Shown one piece after another: positions 19,459 to 28,975 of a stretch of 64,000 nt of DNA; position 1 is the first letter of the stretch, and the number at the start of each line of letters is the position of its first letter. Source of the stretch: CBDCWT01 sp965223305 (GTDB lineage: Bacteria > Planctomycetota > Planctomycetia > Pirellulales > Pirellulaceae); assembly GCA_965223305.1 (NCBI GenBank), contig CBDCWT010000043.1, forward strand, positions 1-64,000, read 5' to 3'. The notes below the pieces were generated by a model. It saw nothing but the letters and a program-made list of their open reading frames with translations, was not told the DNA's origin and did not search any database. A program made the translations under genes and the position numbers.

Positions 19459-20724
19459 CTAGTTCCCTTCGGTCGGAGGGAGCACCGCCGATGACTCAAC
19501 TCCTTCGTAGACGACGGAGAAGAGATGATTAGCGACTCGGTGCGTGGAGGGGACTGTCTGCCGCATGAAGATCTGAAACAGATCAGCTTGCGGCACCAGC
19601 CGAAAAGCGGTGTTCGCATAGCCGCCCCAGTAGTAAGTCTTCGCTTTTCGTTGCTGATCACCGCTGCCGAGGTTGATCTCCGCAATCGCGAAGCCCAACC
19701 CGAAGCGAAAATCACCTGCCGCGCCGTTCAGCTGATCGGTAAACATCAGCTCGATCGTTTCCGGCGCCAACAGCTGTCGGCCTTTGAAGTGACCACGGTT
19801 CAACAACATCCGACAGAAATTCGCGTAGTCCTGCATGGTCGAGACGAGACCGCCGCCGCCGGAAGCGAACTTGAAGCCAGTGTTGAACGGGCTCTCACCT
19901 GCCCGATCGACCACCACCAGTTGTTCTTCTTCCCAAGCATGGCACGACGCGAATCGAGATTTCTGCTGTTCTGTGACTGCGAAGCCAGTATCAACCATCT
20001 CCAGCGGTTCGAAGATCGCCTCGTGCATGTAATCTGCCAGGGTCTGGCCCGACCAAACCTCGATCAGCCGTCCTAACAGATCAGTGTTAAAGCCGTAGGT
20101 AAACCGCTCGCCAGGATGGTGCAAGGCCGGAATCCGGGCCAACGCCTCGGCGGCATCGGCAATTGTCATTTCGGGGGGCAACATGGCGTGCGGTGGCCGA
20201 TAGAGCATACCCTCGCGTTCGTAGTACTTCCTAATCTCTTCGTGGTCTTTACCGTAGCTATACCCGCTCGTGTGTCGAAACAGATCTCGTACGGTCAACT
20301 TCCTCTTGGCCGGCTCAACGGTGTAGGAGTCGCCTTGCTTGACCAATACCACGGTCTTCTCGAAGGCAGGAATGTACTTAGCGACTGGATCGTCGAGCCG
20401 GAACTTGTTCTGTTCCCACAGAGTCATCGCCGCCACGGACGTGATTGGCTTCGTCATCGAGTAAATGCGCATGACCGTGTCGGCGCGCAACGGTGTCTTG
20501 GCCTCGATGTCAGACACGCCCGCGACTTCGAAGTGAACAACCTCACCACCTTGGACAACCAGGTGAGCTCCACCGGCAATCCGGCCTGCACCGACTTGTT
20601 CGTGGAGATAGGTTGTTGCTTTCTCGAGCGAGTGGTGTGAAACCGCTTGGGCACTAGCACCGGTCGCGACAATCGCGAGTGTTAGCGGCACGAGCAAGAG
20701 CCGGGCAGGGTGTTGTCGAGACAT
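19459..20724 (-). CDS. Serine hydrolase, beta-lactamase/esterase EstB family
   Basis: 421 residues. The signal peptide LLLVPLTLAIVATGASAQA is followed by a beta-lactamase fold. The nucleophile motif S-x-x-K is SMTK in MRIYSMTKPITSVAAM; the tyrosine motif is in RFTYGFNTDLLGRLIEVWSG; YYWGGYANTAFRLVPQ near the end matches the W-G-G segment replacing the K-T-G triad in EstB-like esterases. Members cleave esters or act as D-Ala-D-Ala-type peptidases, so antibiotic resistance should not be inferred. Periplasmic by signal peptide. The upstream region is a repeat-rich intergenic stretch. Confidence 0.85.
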   Translation of the reverse strand: MSRQHPARLLLVPLTLAIVATGASAQAVSHHSLEKATTYLHEQVGAGRIAGGAHLVVQGGEVVHFEVAGVSDIEAKTPLRADTVMRIYSMTKPITSVAAMTLWEQNKFRLDDPVAKYIPAFEKTVVLVKQGDSYTVEPAKRKLTVRDLFRHTSGYSYGKDHEEIRKYYEREGMLYRPPHAMLPPEMTIADAAEALARIPALHHPGERFTYGFNTDLLGRLIEVWSGQTLADYMHEAIFEPLEMVDTGFAVTEQQKSRFASCHAWEEEQLVVVDRAGESPFNTGFKFASGGGGLVSTMQDYANFCRMLLNRGHFKGRQLLAPETIELMFTDQLNGAAGDFRFGLGFAIAEINLGSGDQQRKAKTYYWGGYANTAFRLVPQADLFQIFMRQTVPSTHRVANHLFSVVYEGVESSAVLPPTEGN

Positions 20725-21516
20725 CAGACTTCCGGTCGGGACAGGAGAAACAACCCAGGTCGTTTGACGTTCATTTGGGCAAACGGATCATTGTTGGCTC
20801 TAGCCCAGCTGGAGGCAAGCCAAATGAAAAACTCACGTATGGCGCGAGGACTCAGACCGTTTGTAGTACAGCGTCACTACAGCAACAACCGTGTACGCCC
20901 TCGGGCCACAGATCAGCCGGAATGCGTTAGCATCCGGTTTTGGTGGGAACCGTGGGCTAACGCCGAGCGGCTGATGTTGCAGAGTCACACCGCAACCAAA
21001 GTCCCTTCTCCCCACCGGAGGTCGTGCAGCTTCTACGCTTCATGTTGACCCAAACTTGCCAGCATCCACCTTACCCTCCCGCTCGCGGGAGGGTCGGACG
21101 CGCAGCGTCCGGGGAGGGCTGCCAGGGAGTGATCGCCCCTCGCGTGCCCCCCTCTCCGGCCCTTCGGGCCGACTCTCCCCAAGGGGAGAGTGACGAAAGA
21201 CGAAATCACGTACTAACCTAGAAGCTGGACGACCTCGCCGGGGAGAAGGTGGCCGAAGGCCGGATGAGGGGGAAAGCCAATCCGGGAGAAGATAGGAAGC
21301 TGAGGTTGTCCACGGCAGGACTTGATGGCGTCACTCGCAGTTGGCTCATGAATTTCCCGCCAAGATTCTCTAATTCTGCCCGCGGCGTGGAGCCTCAGAC
21401 AGTATAACTATATCTAGGGCGCCAGCGAGCCGACCGGCGTGCGAGTTGGCGCCTGTCTGTGGCTGTGAGCCGCAGCTTGCGGTGGTTTATTTTGCAGAGC
21501 CCCACGATCTCAATCC
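20725..21516. repeat. Repeat-rich gene-free stretch
   Basis: Almost 800 bp between divergent genes. At 20921-20975 is an inverted copy of the GCTAACGCC...GCGTTAGC family (CCGGAATGCGTTAGCATCCG and GTGGGCTAACGCCGAGCGGC). At 21075-21190 is the G/C-rich dyad element (CGCTCGCGGGAGGGTCGGAC, CTCTCCGGCCCTTCGGGCC, CCCCAAGGGGAGAGTG) shared with 7.4 and 24.8 kb. No gene seen. Confidence 0.7.
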
Positions 21517-22662
21517 GTGTCAGTGTCCTGGGGAAAATTCGGCATCCCGGTGTTGTTCCGGCGATGGCTCATACTGGCGCTGATCGTGCCCACCTCGGCG
21601 ATCCACCGCCTCGCGTTGTCGCTGGACGCTTGGCTCTTTCGTGGCTTGTCCGAGCAGCCAGTTACTCGGCCGCTCTTCGTCGTAGGACTGCCGCGCAGCG
21701 GAACAACGCTCCTGCACAGGCTCATCCTATCGCAACCAGGTTTCACTGCCTTCCCACTCTGGGAGCTGCTGTTTGCCCCTGCCCTCTGTGAAAAGTATTT
21801 AGTCTGGTGGCTGTTTCGGGTCGACTGTCTGCTGGGAGGCCCGATGCAATCCAGCCTGCGATGGCTCCAGAGTCGGTGGACAAGCAGCTTCGACTCGATC
21901 CATCCAACCGGATTGAGCGATCCCGAGGAGGACTACCTTGGTCTCCTACCGTTCGATCTTTGTTTTCTGCGTGTACTCGTCTGGCCCCACTCCGAAGCGA
22001 CTTGGCGTCTTTGCTATCCCAGGCGGATGACCGAGGCGGACAGGAAGCGGTTTCTGCAGTGTTATCGCGCTCTGCTAGTGCGACACCTGCGTTTTCGTGG
22101 TCCGCATCTGCAGCTCGTTTCCAAGAACCCGAGTCTGACCGGCTGGCTACCAGAGCTGGTCCAGCAGTTTCCTGACGCCCGCTTTATCGGACTTCGCCGC
22201 ACGCCCGCCGAGGCGGTACCTTCTCAATTGAGTTCGCTCGACGGCGGCTTGGAGCTCTTCGGCAATCGCGCCGTAGATCCGCAAATTGTCGAGCGATTCG
22301 TCACGTTGCTCGCTCGATATTGGCAAACACTGGATCGGGCCTCACAAACTCTCGAAACGAGTCGCTTTCAGCTGATTGGATACCGTGCACTTATCGACTC
22401 GCCTTATGAGACTGTGGTTGGCTGCCTGAGCGATCTTGGTTACAAGGTGAGTAACGCCGCTGAACTGAGACGCCAATGCGCGGCAGGCAGCCATTTCCGC
22501 AGCAAACACCGGTACAGTTTGAGCGAATACGGGTTGACGGAAGAGCAAATCGAGTCGACTTTCTTTTCCAGCGGTGCCCAGGCGCCAGCCTCCGGCAGCG
22601 CGGTTACCGGCTGCGACGCTCCTCTAAACAAGGAAAACAGTACTTCCCTCGACGTCATTTAG
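21517..22662 (+). CDS. Sulfotransferase family protein
   Basis: 381 residues from GTG 21517. The 5'-phosphosulfate (PAPS) binding loop is LFVVGLPRSGTTLLHRL at residues 53-69, after a hydrophobic N-terminal segment (LILALIVPTSAIHRLAL). LVSKNPSLTGWLPELVQQFPDARFIGLRRTP around residue 190-220 is the conserved 3'-phosphate-binding block of sulfotransferase_3-like enzymes. The expected reaction is transfer of sulfate from PAPS to a carbohydrate or lipid hydroxyl. The gene is 15 bp upstream of a glycosyltransferase, which is fused by overlap to a deacetylase gene, so the product is probably a sulfated glycan or glycolipid. Confidence 0.8.
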   Translation: MSVSWGKFGIPVLFRRWLILALIVPTSAIHRLALSLDAWLFRGLSEQPVTRPLFVVGLPRSGTTLLHRLILSQPGFTAFPLWELLFAPALCEKYLVWWLFRVDCLLGGPMQSSLRWLQSRWTSSFDSIHPTGLSDPEEDYLGLLPFDLCFLRVLVWPHSEATWRLCYPRRMTEADRKRFLQCYRALLVRHLRFRGPHLQLVSKNPSLTGWLPELVQQFPDARFIGLRRTPAEAVPSQLSSLDGGLELFGNRAVDPQIVERFVTLLARYWQTLDRASQTLETSRFQLIGYRALIDSPYETVVGCLSDLGYKVSNAAELRRQCAAGSHFRSKHRYSLSEYGLTEEQIESTFFSSGAQAPASGSAVTGCDAPLNKENSTSLDVI

Positions 22663-22677
22663 ATCGGCCTGGATGTT

Positions 22678-23853
22678 ATGAAAGTCGTAGTGAGAGGTGA
22701 TAGCCTTCGCATTGCGATCGTGTCGGATGCGATCCTCGGGCGCAACGGAGTTGGGACCTACTATCCCGACCTGGTGCAGCACCTGGAGCCTCTCGTCGAC
22801 CATATCCAGCTATTCGGGCCACGCGAGGCGCGAGATCGGACGCTGGAGGCCTTCTCGCTTCCCATGCCTGGCGACGCGACTCAGCGCATGGCCTATCCCT
22901 GGAAGGCGTCTCTGTATGATGCACTGGATGCGTGCCGCCCAAATATCATCGTCATCCCGTCGTTAGGCGCCTTCTCGTACTACGCTCTGCAGTACGCGAA
23001 GCGGCGGCGTCTCCCGATCGCGGTTGTGAACCATACAAGTTTCGATCGGCTACTGTCGTTGTATTTTCCCAGTCTGCTCGTTTGGCCTCTGGAGCGCGTG
23101 CTTTCGTCAATAAACCGCTGGCTAATCGGCCACGCGAACGCAGTAGCGGTTTTGGATGCCGACGCATTCAAGAACTCACACGCCGCGGGTGCGAAGACGA
23201 TTCGCGTGGTGGGAACTCCGCTCAATCATGACTTCTTCCGCCGTCCGATACAGCCCGTCTCGCAGCAAATCACGTCGGCGGTTTTCATCGGACGCCTGGC
23301 CAAGGAAAAGCGGCTGGATCGCATCTTGTCGGCGGCGCGCGATCTGCCCGACATCAGGTTTTCAATTATCGGTGACGGGCCGCTGCGCGGAGAAGTCGAG
23401 CGGACAAGCGGACGCTGCAGCAACCTCCAATACACCGGCTGGGTATCCCGTGATGAAGTGCTCGCGCAAATCGATGAATCACAGCTGTTGGTGCTGCCAT
23501 CCGAGCTAGAGACGTTCGGCACGGTGGCGCTCGAAGCGCTGGCCCGTCAGCGCTACGTGCTCACCTCACCCGACTGTGGCATCACCAAATGGCCTTCCTT
23601 GGCGCAAGGGCTGTTCGCCACGCAGCCAGATGAGTCACTGCAGGACGCCATCCGGCGACTGTGCGCCCTGTCGCACGAACAGCGCCGGGTGTTCGCGGAG
23701 CCCAGTTGGCAAGCGGTGCGCGCCTTCAACGACTACACCATCCATGTGTGGCTTAAGTTCTTGAGTGACGCTGCTGGCCTCAGAGATCGAGGACCGAGTG
23801 AACCGTTCGAACACTCTCGGCTGGACGTCGCGCCAACCGTAGCGGATTCGTGA
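22678..23853 (+). CDS. Glycosyltransferase family 4 (GT-B)
   Basis: 391 residues. The N-terminal Rossmann domain opens with LRIAIVSDAILGRNGVGTYYPDLVQHL, the GT4 acceptor-side loop. The C-terminal domain has SAVFIGRLAKEKRLDRIL, FSIIGDGPLRGEVE and the E-x7-E nucleotide-sugar signature in SELETFGTVALEALA (Glu277 and Glu286). It resembles diacylglycerol glucosyl/mannosyltransferases or PimB-like enzymes; the sugar is unknown. It sits in the middle of a three-gene operon, 15 bp after the sulfotransferase and overlapping the deacetylase by 4 bp (GTGA). Confidence 0.88.
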   Translation: MKVVVRGDSLRIAIVSDAILGRNGVGTYYPDLVQHLEPLVDHIQLFGPREARDRTLEAFSLPMPGDATQRMAYPWKASLYDALDACRPNIIVIPSLGAFSYYALQYAKRRRLPIAVVNHTSFDRLLSLYFPSLLVWPLERVLSSINRWLIGHANAVAVLDADAFKNSHAAGAKTIRVVGTPLNHDFFRRPIQPVSQQITSAVFIGRLAKEKRLDRILSAARDLPDIRFSIIGDGPLRGEVERTSGRCSNLQYTGWVSRDEVLAQIDESQLLVLPSELETFGTVALEALARQRYVLTSPDCGITKWPSLAQGLFATQPDESLQDAIRRLCALSHEQRRVFAEPSWQAVRAFNDYTIHVWLKFLSDAAGLRDRGPSEPFEHSRLDVAPTVADS

Positions 23854-24572
23854 ACAGAGTCCTCGTCTCGATCCACGACGTGATGCCGTCGACGATGGAC
23901 AATGTGTCCGAGCTGCTATCGCTATGCAGGCAACGCGGAATCGGTAAAGTCACGCTGCTGGTTGTACCGGGCCTCGAATGGTCGACTCCCGACCTCGAGC
24001 AACTCGCCGGCTGGCAGGACGCTGGCTGCGAGTTGGCAGCGCATGGTTGGCGGCACCGCTGTGGATCGATCACCAACTGGCGGCATCGCCTCCACAGTTG
24101 CCTGCTCTCTCGAAATGTAGCCGAACACCTCAGCCTTCCAGCGGGCGGCGTGTTCCGACTGATGGCCCGCTCGGCGAGCTGGTTTGCTGAACACGGCTTG
24201 TCGGAGCCACAGCTCTACGTGCCGCCGGCCTGGGCGCTCGGTCCCGTTTCACGTGAAGAGTTGCGGCGGTTACCCTTCACACAAGTCGAGTCGTTGACGC
24301 GGATCCTGTTTCCACAGGTCGACCGCGCAGCCATTCTGCCCCTAATTGGCTTCGAGGCAGACACCCGATTTCGAAGTGGTACCCTGCGCTGCTTCAATCG
24401 ATTGACAAGTGGACTAGTCAATTTCACCGAACGTCCACTCCGCGTGGCGGTCCATCCCTATGACCTACAGCTACGAATGAGGAGCCAGCTCGAGAAAACG
24501 CTTTTCGGGCCGGTTCAACCGATGCTGTACCACGAGCTGACAACGACCGGCCGCGCGGGAGTTGCCAGTTAA
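23850..24572 (+). CDS. Polysaccharide-deacetylase-like protein, DUF2334 type
   Basis: 240 residues from GTG 23850, which overlaps the previous stop. The N-terminus VLVSIHDVMPSTMDNVSEL carries the S-x-H-D-V metal-site motif of DUF2334/NodB-like enzymes. CELAAHGWRHRCGSI supplies the H-x-x-x-H-like second metal motif, and YVPPAWALGPVSREELRRL and LRVAVHPYDLQL match later family blocks. Predicted metal-dependent amide or ester hydrolysis on a glycan, probably the lipid or saccharide made by the two upstream genes. No signal peptide is visible, so it may act in the cytoplasm. Confidence 0.8.
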   Translation: MNRVLVSIHDVMPSTMDNVSELLSLCRQRGIGKVTLLVVPGLEWSTPDLEQLAGWQDAGCELAAHGWRHRCGSITNWRHRLHSCLLSRNVAEHLSLPAGGVFRLMARSASWFAEHGLSEPQLYVPPAWALGPVSREELRRLPFTQVESLTRILFPQVDRAAILPLIGFEADTRFRSGTLRCFNRLTSGLVNFTERPLRVAVHPYDLQLRMRSQLEKTLFGPVQPMLYHELTTTGRAGVAS

Positions 24573-25003
24573 GAGTTGAGGTCGCGAAGTACAGGTTTAA
24601 CATCAGCCGCTGGGCGTTAGCGCACGGTTTCCACAAACCGGATGCTAACGCATTCCGGCTGATGGTCGTCACCCAGTGACCGAGTGGAATCCTACAAAAT
24701 CAGCCGCTGGGCGTTAGCCCACGGTTCGCCAGCGAAACCGACGCGTGGCGACCGGCGAGGGCTCCCCCTCTCCGGCCCTCTGGGCCGACTCTCCCCGAGG
24801 GGAGAGTGAACAGACGCAAATCGCGCACTAACTTGTGCAATATCACAACCGCCGCGTGTTGGCCATCAGCTGCCGCCGCAGCGCTACAGAGAGTATAACT
24901 ACGGCTGACGCCCGCCGGCCCGGAACGCGATGAGCGCGGATTACTGCGTGTTCGCCTTGCCGGCGACTCGCCACCTGGAACGAACAGGTAAGAAGGAGAA
25001 GCC
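24573..25003. repeat. Repeat-rich stretch upstream of the PQQ-propeller gene
   Basis: Contains an inverted pair of the CAGCCGCTGGGCGTTAGC family (24603-24665), another copy at 24703-24727, and a copy of the G/C-rich dyad element at 24760-24808. The gene's ribosome-binding site AAGGAGAAGCC immediately precedes GTG 25004. Confidence 0.7.
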
Positions 25004-28000
25004 GTGAGCCGATCTGGAATCATGACACGCTTGGTTGTGACGGCCTGGACCAGTGCCATGTTGTTGACAGGACCGTCGGTCGGCGCAGATTGGCCCACCT
25101 TCCGGCAGAATAACCGCCGCAACGCGGTGGCCTCGGAGTCGCTCGACACCGGCGCAGTCCGGAACATGCGTTTGGAATGGAAATGGCTGTCGCCGGAACC
25201 ACCTCATCCAGCCTGGTATGGGCCCGCCAAGTGGGACGCCTACGCCGAGCTTCGTGGCCTCAAGTCGATGCGAAACTATGACACCGTCTACCACGTCATC
25301 GCGGCGGACGAGCACGTTTATTTCAGCAGCTCGTCCGACGACAGCATCCATTGCATCTACGCGGATGCCGGCCGAACGAAGTGGCTCTTCACGACCGATG
25401 CCCCCGTGCGCGTGCCACCCACTTACTGGGACGGCAAGATCTATGCCGGTGCAGACGATGGGTTCATCTACTGTCTTGATGCTGTTGATGGCACCCTGCT
25501 GTGGAAATACTGTCCCTCCCCGCCACATCGCCGAATCTTGCACGATGGCCGCTTGATTTCGCTGTGGCCTTGCAGAAGTGGAGTTACGGTGGATCAAGGT
25601 GTTGCCTACTTCACGGCATCGCTGCTGCCGTGGAACCCGGGTTATCTGTGCGCGGTGGACGCAAACACCGGCAAGATCGAGAACGATCGGCACTTTGTCC
25701 GGCCCATCGCAAACACCACCATGGAAGCCCCTCTGGCGTTGTCGGCCACCCATGTCATCGTCCCGCGGGGAAGAGTGGCGCCCGCGCTCTTCTCACGCGC
25801 AGACGGCTCACCCGACGGAAGCCTCAAAGGCGGAGGCGGATCATTCGTCGTTCTTTCTGGTAAGCAGGTCTTTCATGGACCCGGCAACAAAGCCGGCTGG
25901 ATCACCGGTAGCAACCTCCAAACACGCGACGTCGTCGCAACTTTGCAACAAGCCAAAGCGATGGTCATCGATGGCTCTCAGTCGTTCATGCTGACGGCCC
26001 AGGAGCTCGTTTCGTCGGATTTCGTTGCCAAGCAGGTGCGTTGGCGATTGCCCACGGACTGCACGCATGCGCTGATCAAGACCGGCGACGTGTTGATTCT
26101 CGGAGGTGCCGGCAAGGTGTGTGCCGTCGATGCCGAGGAAGGAACATTGATATGGGAACACGCAGTGGACGGCGTGACCTACGGGTTGGCGATCGCCGAT
26201 GGAAGGCTCTTCGCCAGTACCGACAAGGGCACATTATTTGCCTTCTCACCCGACACAACCGGCGACCGGGAGTCCGAACCGGCTGGCCCCGCTGGAGGCA
26301 CCCGGCAAAACACAGCCACACCGGCAGCGAGTGAGAGCACGCCGTTCCCGGCCCCGGCATCGCAGACTGATCGAGACGACGACCTCAGTTCGCCAGCCGA
26401 TACCTATCAGGTCGCCGTCGGACCCTGGCTTCAATTCCAACAGCCGGACACCGCAACTGTCAGTTGGCGTACTCGTGACCCTTCAACTGGCTGGGTGGAG
26501 CTACAACGGGGCGGACAGCTCGAACGCATTCCAGTCGGCACGCGGACCACTGAGCACACGATTCGCCTGGAGGGCCTTCCGCACCGGAGCAGCTTTCGCT
26601 ATCGCGTTGTCTCGCAGCGTGACGGCTTGCCCCGGCCAACACGCTGGTACGAGGTCGACACGCTGTTCAACTACACTCATCGGCCGCCTGTACGGCCGTT
26701 GAGTCCCGCCACAGGAGTTGCCGTCGCGAGCGACGTTTCTGCCGCGCCGCTGGTGGGGCGCCTGCCAGCGCGGCGCGGAATCTGCGTATTTCTCGGATTG
26801 ACCGACGGTGCTCTGGCCCATCAAGTAATCCTGCAGAGCCAGGCACGAGTGATCGCCTTTGCAACCGACGCTGATCTTGTCGCCCGGCTCCGTCGAACCT
26901 TCATGGATGCCGGGCTCTATGGATCGAGATTCGCCTGCCATCAGGTCGAGGATCTGGCGGATATCCCTGCGGTCGGCGACTTCGCGAACGTCGTGGTCAG
27001 TGGAATGCCGTCTCCCCACGGTGTCGGTCCTCGGGTCGCGAGCGAAGCACTTCGAATCACCCGACCGGGTGGAGTCGTCATCTTTGCGGCCAGCGACGTA
27101 GAGGCAACTCAACGTCTTGTGCGAAGCGCATTACCGAATGCCGAGATCGATGCAATGCCCGCAGCCGATCCACAAGCGCAGTGGGTGATCGCGCAGAAGC
27201 CGTCCATCAGCGGTGCGGGCCAGTGGACTCACGCCTACGGCAACTCCGCCAACGCTCTCTACGACGGCGAGCAACTAGGGGAAGCAGCGAGAGCGGACGA
27301 GTTTCGCGTTCAGTGGCTGGGACGTCCGGGTCCCCGGTTTCAGCCCGACCGTAACGGGCGTAAACCTCCTCCGCTATCAGCGTCCGGCCGGCTCTTTGTC
27401 CAGGGCTTGCAGCGGATTGCCGCTGTTGACCAATACAACGGGAGCGTGTTGTGGTCTCTGGAGATTCCCGACCTGGGGCGGTTCAACATGCCGCGCGACT
27501 GTGGGAACTGGTGTGCGGATCCGCGGCGAGTCTACGTGGCCATCCGCGACCGCTGCTGGGTCGTTGATGCTGCGGCAGGGGACGTCAAACATCACTTTTC
27601 ACTTCCGGGTGAGGGCATTTCGACGAACCGACATCGCGACTGGGGCTACGTGGCGGTCACGGGCGAGCTGCTGATTGGAAGCGCCGTACGTCAGGGCAGC
27701 TCTTGGTCCAGTTTTTGGGGAAAGAGCGGCTGGTACGATGCCGAACGCGGAAAGGAAACCCAGAAGGTGTGCAGCGACGAGTTGTTCGCGCTCGATGCTA
27801 ACTCCGGCGAACCGCGCTGGCGATACCAAGCCGGCGTGGTGATCAACTCGACAATCACGGTGACGGGCGAGCATGCGTACTTCTTAGAGTGTCGCAACCC
27901 GGCAGTTGTCAGCCACGCCAGCCGGAGAATCGGCGGCGATGGGCTGTGGCAACAGCTCTATCTGGTCGCTCTGAACGTGCGCACCGGGGAAAAGACCGCC

Positions 28001-28561
28001 GAACGAGAATTGTCGATATCCGCTGGCCAGGTTGCCTGCTATTTGGCGCACAGCGACGAGACGCTCGTGCTCGTATCGTCTGCGAACAAGAAGTACTACG
28101 TCTATGCGTTTGCGGCCGAGGACTGCCAGCCTATCTGGAAGACCTCGTTTGCCTGGGGCAAGGGCAAGGCGGATCACGGTTCTCATCTCTCCCGGCCCGC
28201 GATTGTTGGGGACAAGTTGTTCGTCCGACCACTGGTGCTCAAACTCTCCGACGGCGAGAGGCTCCCGATGTCGATACCAGTCGGTGGCTGCGGAACCTAT
28301 GCGGCCACCGCGCGGGCTCTGTTTTTTCGCGCGGGTTCCGGGAAGAACTCCGCGGTCTGGAACAGCGACAGCGGTGACTACACCAGCTGGTCGCGGCTCC
28401 GGCCCGACTGTTGGCTGAGTACGATTGTCGCCGGCGGCATGTTGCTCTCGCCTGAGGGTGGAGGCGGCTGTAGTTGCGGCTCGTGGCTGGAGACGTCAAT
28501 TGGCTTCATGCCGCTGAGCCGATCTAAATCGGCGAGTTTGATTTTGGGAAAAACGAACTAG
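25004..28561 (+). CDS. Secreted PQQ-propeller protein with fibronectin-like and methyltransferase-like domains
   Basis: 1185 residues from GTG 25004, with AAGGAG seven bases upstream. Signal peptide 1-28 (MLLTGPSVGADWPTFRQNN). Residues ~30-415 are a first PQQ/BamB-type beta-propeller (repeats such as GKIYAGADDGFIYCLDAVDG). A low-complexity linker follows (~420-465), then a fibronectin/purple-acid-phosphatase-N-like sandwich (~468-555; VGPWLQFQQPDTATVSWRT). Residues ~590-733 resemble a class I methyltransferase Rossmann fold: ICVFLGLTDGALAHQVI, VIAFATDADLVARLR, FANVVVSG, ALRITRPGGVVIFAA. A second propeller spans ~740-1185. Planctomycetes have large propeller proteins, but a methyltransferase-like domain on an exported protein is odd because S-adenosylmethionine is cytoplasmic. 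It could be degenerate or bind another ligand. Confidence 0.8.
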   Translation: MSRSGIMTRLVVTAWTSAMLLTGPSVGADWPTFRQNNRRNAVASESLDTGAVRNMRLEWKWLSPEPPHPAWYGPAKWDAYAELRGLKSMRNYDTVYHVIAADEHVYFSSSSDDSIHCIYADAGRTKWLFTTDAPVRVPPTYWDGKIYAGADDGFIYCLDAVDGTLLWKYCPSPPHRRILHDGRLISLWPCRSGVTVDQGVAYFTASLLPWNPGYLCAVDANTGKIENDRHFVRPIANTTMEAPLALSATHVIVPRGRVAPALFSRADGSPDGSLKGGGGSFVVLSGKQVFHGPGNKAGWITGSNLQTRDVVATLQQAKAMVIDGSQSFMLTAQELVSSDFVAKQVRWRLPTDCTHALIKTGDVLILGGAGKVCAVDAEEGTLIWEHAVDGVTYGLAIADGRLFASTDKGTLFAFSPDTTGDRESEPAGPAGGTRQNTATPAASESTPFPAPASQTDRDDDLSSPADTYQVAVGPWLQFQQPDTATVSWRTRDPSTGWVELQRGGQLERIPVGTRTTEHTIRLEGLPHRSSFRYRVVSQRDGLPRPTRWYEVDTLFNYTHRPPVRPLSPATGVAVASDVSAAPLVGRLPARRGICVFLGLTDGALAHQVILQSQARVIAFATDADLVARLRRTFMDAGLYGSRFACHQVEDLADIPAVGDFANVVVSGMPSPHGVGPRVASEALRITRPGGVVIFAASDVEATQRLVRSALPNAEIDAMPAADPQAQWVIAQKPSISGAGQWTHAYGNSANALYDGEQLGEAARADEFRVQWLGRPGPRFQPDRNGRKPPPLSASGRLFVQGLQRIAAVDQYNGSVLWSLEIPDLGRFNMPRDCGNWCADPRRVYVAIRDRCWVVDAAAGDVKHHFSLPGEGISTNRHRDWGYVAVTGELLIGSAVRQGSSWSSFWGKSGWYDAERGKETQKVCSDELFALDANSGEPRWRYQAGVVINSTITVTGEHAYFLECRNPAVVSHASRRIGGDGLWQQLYLVALNVRTGEKTAERELSISAGQVACYLAHSDETLVLVSSANKKYYVYAFAAEDCQPIWKTSFAWGKGKADHGSHLSRPAIVGDKLFVRPLVLKLSDGERLPMSIPVGGCGTYAATARALFFRAGSGKNSAVWNSDSGDYTSWSRLRPDCWLSTIVAGGMLLSPEGGGGCSCGSWLETSIGFMPLSRSKSASLILGKTN

Positions 28562-28975
28562 CCGGAATGTGTTAGCATCCGGTTGGAAGAACCGCGGGTT
28601 AACGCCCGGCGGCTGAGTCGGATGGTAGCCGAACTCGCCAGAGTTTGGCGGATTTCCCGAACTCGCCAAATTCTGGCGAATTCGGCTACAAGAAGTTTCT
28701 GCACGAGCAAAGGCCAGGACGGTTCCACGGCCGGATGTCCACCCGCGCTCACTGCAGCGACCGTGTTAATCGATCGGGAGGGCGAGGCTCCTGCCGAGCC
28801 GAGATAGATCGGAGTACTGTTTGCGGTGAAAACCGTGGGCTAACGCCGGCGGCTGATGTCACAAAATCACGCTCGATCATTTAGGAGAATCTGTTTGCGC
28901 CGTCCAGGGGAACAGAGCAGGCCGGCTGGGGCGATCGGCGGTCATGCTGTGGAAAAGTCAGTTCAACAAGAACCG
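28562..28975. repeat. Interspersed repeats downstream of the PQQ-propeller gene
   Basis: Carries the GCTAACGCC/GCGTTAGC family (28563-28612 and 28838-28858), the CGCCAGAGTTTGGCG hairpin family (28624-28690) and one GGGCGAGGCTCCTGCCGAGC copy (28781-28801). No gene seen. Confidence 0.7.

Noticed and set aside
24941..25753. A 270-residue minus-strand open frame.
   Set aside because: Antisense to the PQQ-propeller gene, whose start has a strong ribosome-binding site; composition is typical of a shadow frame.
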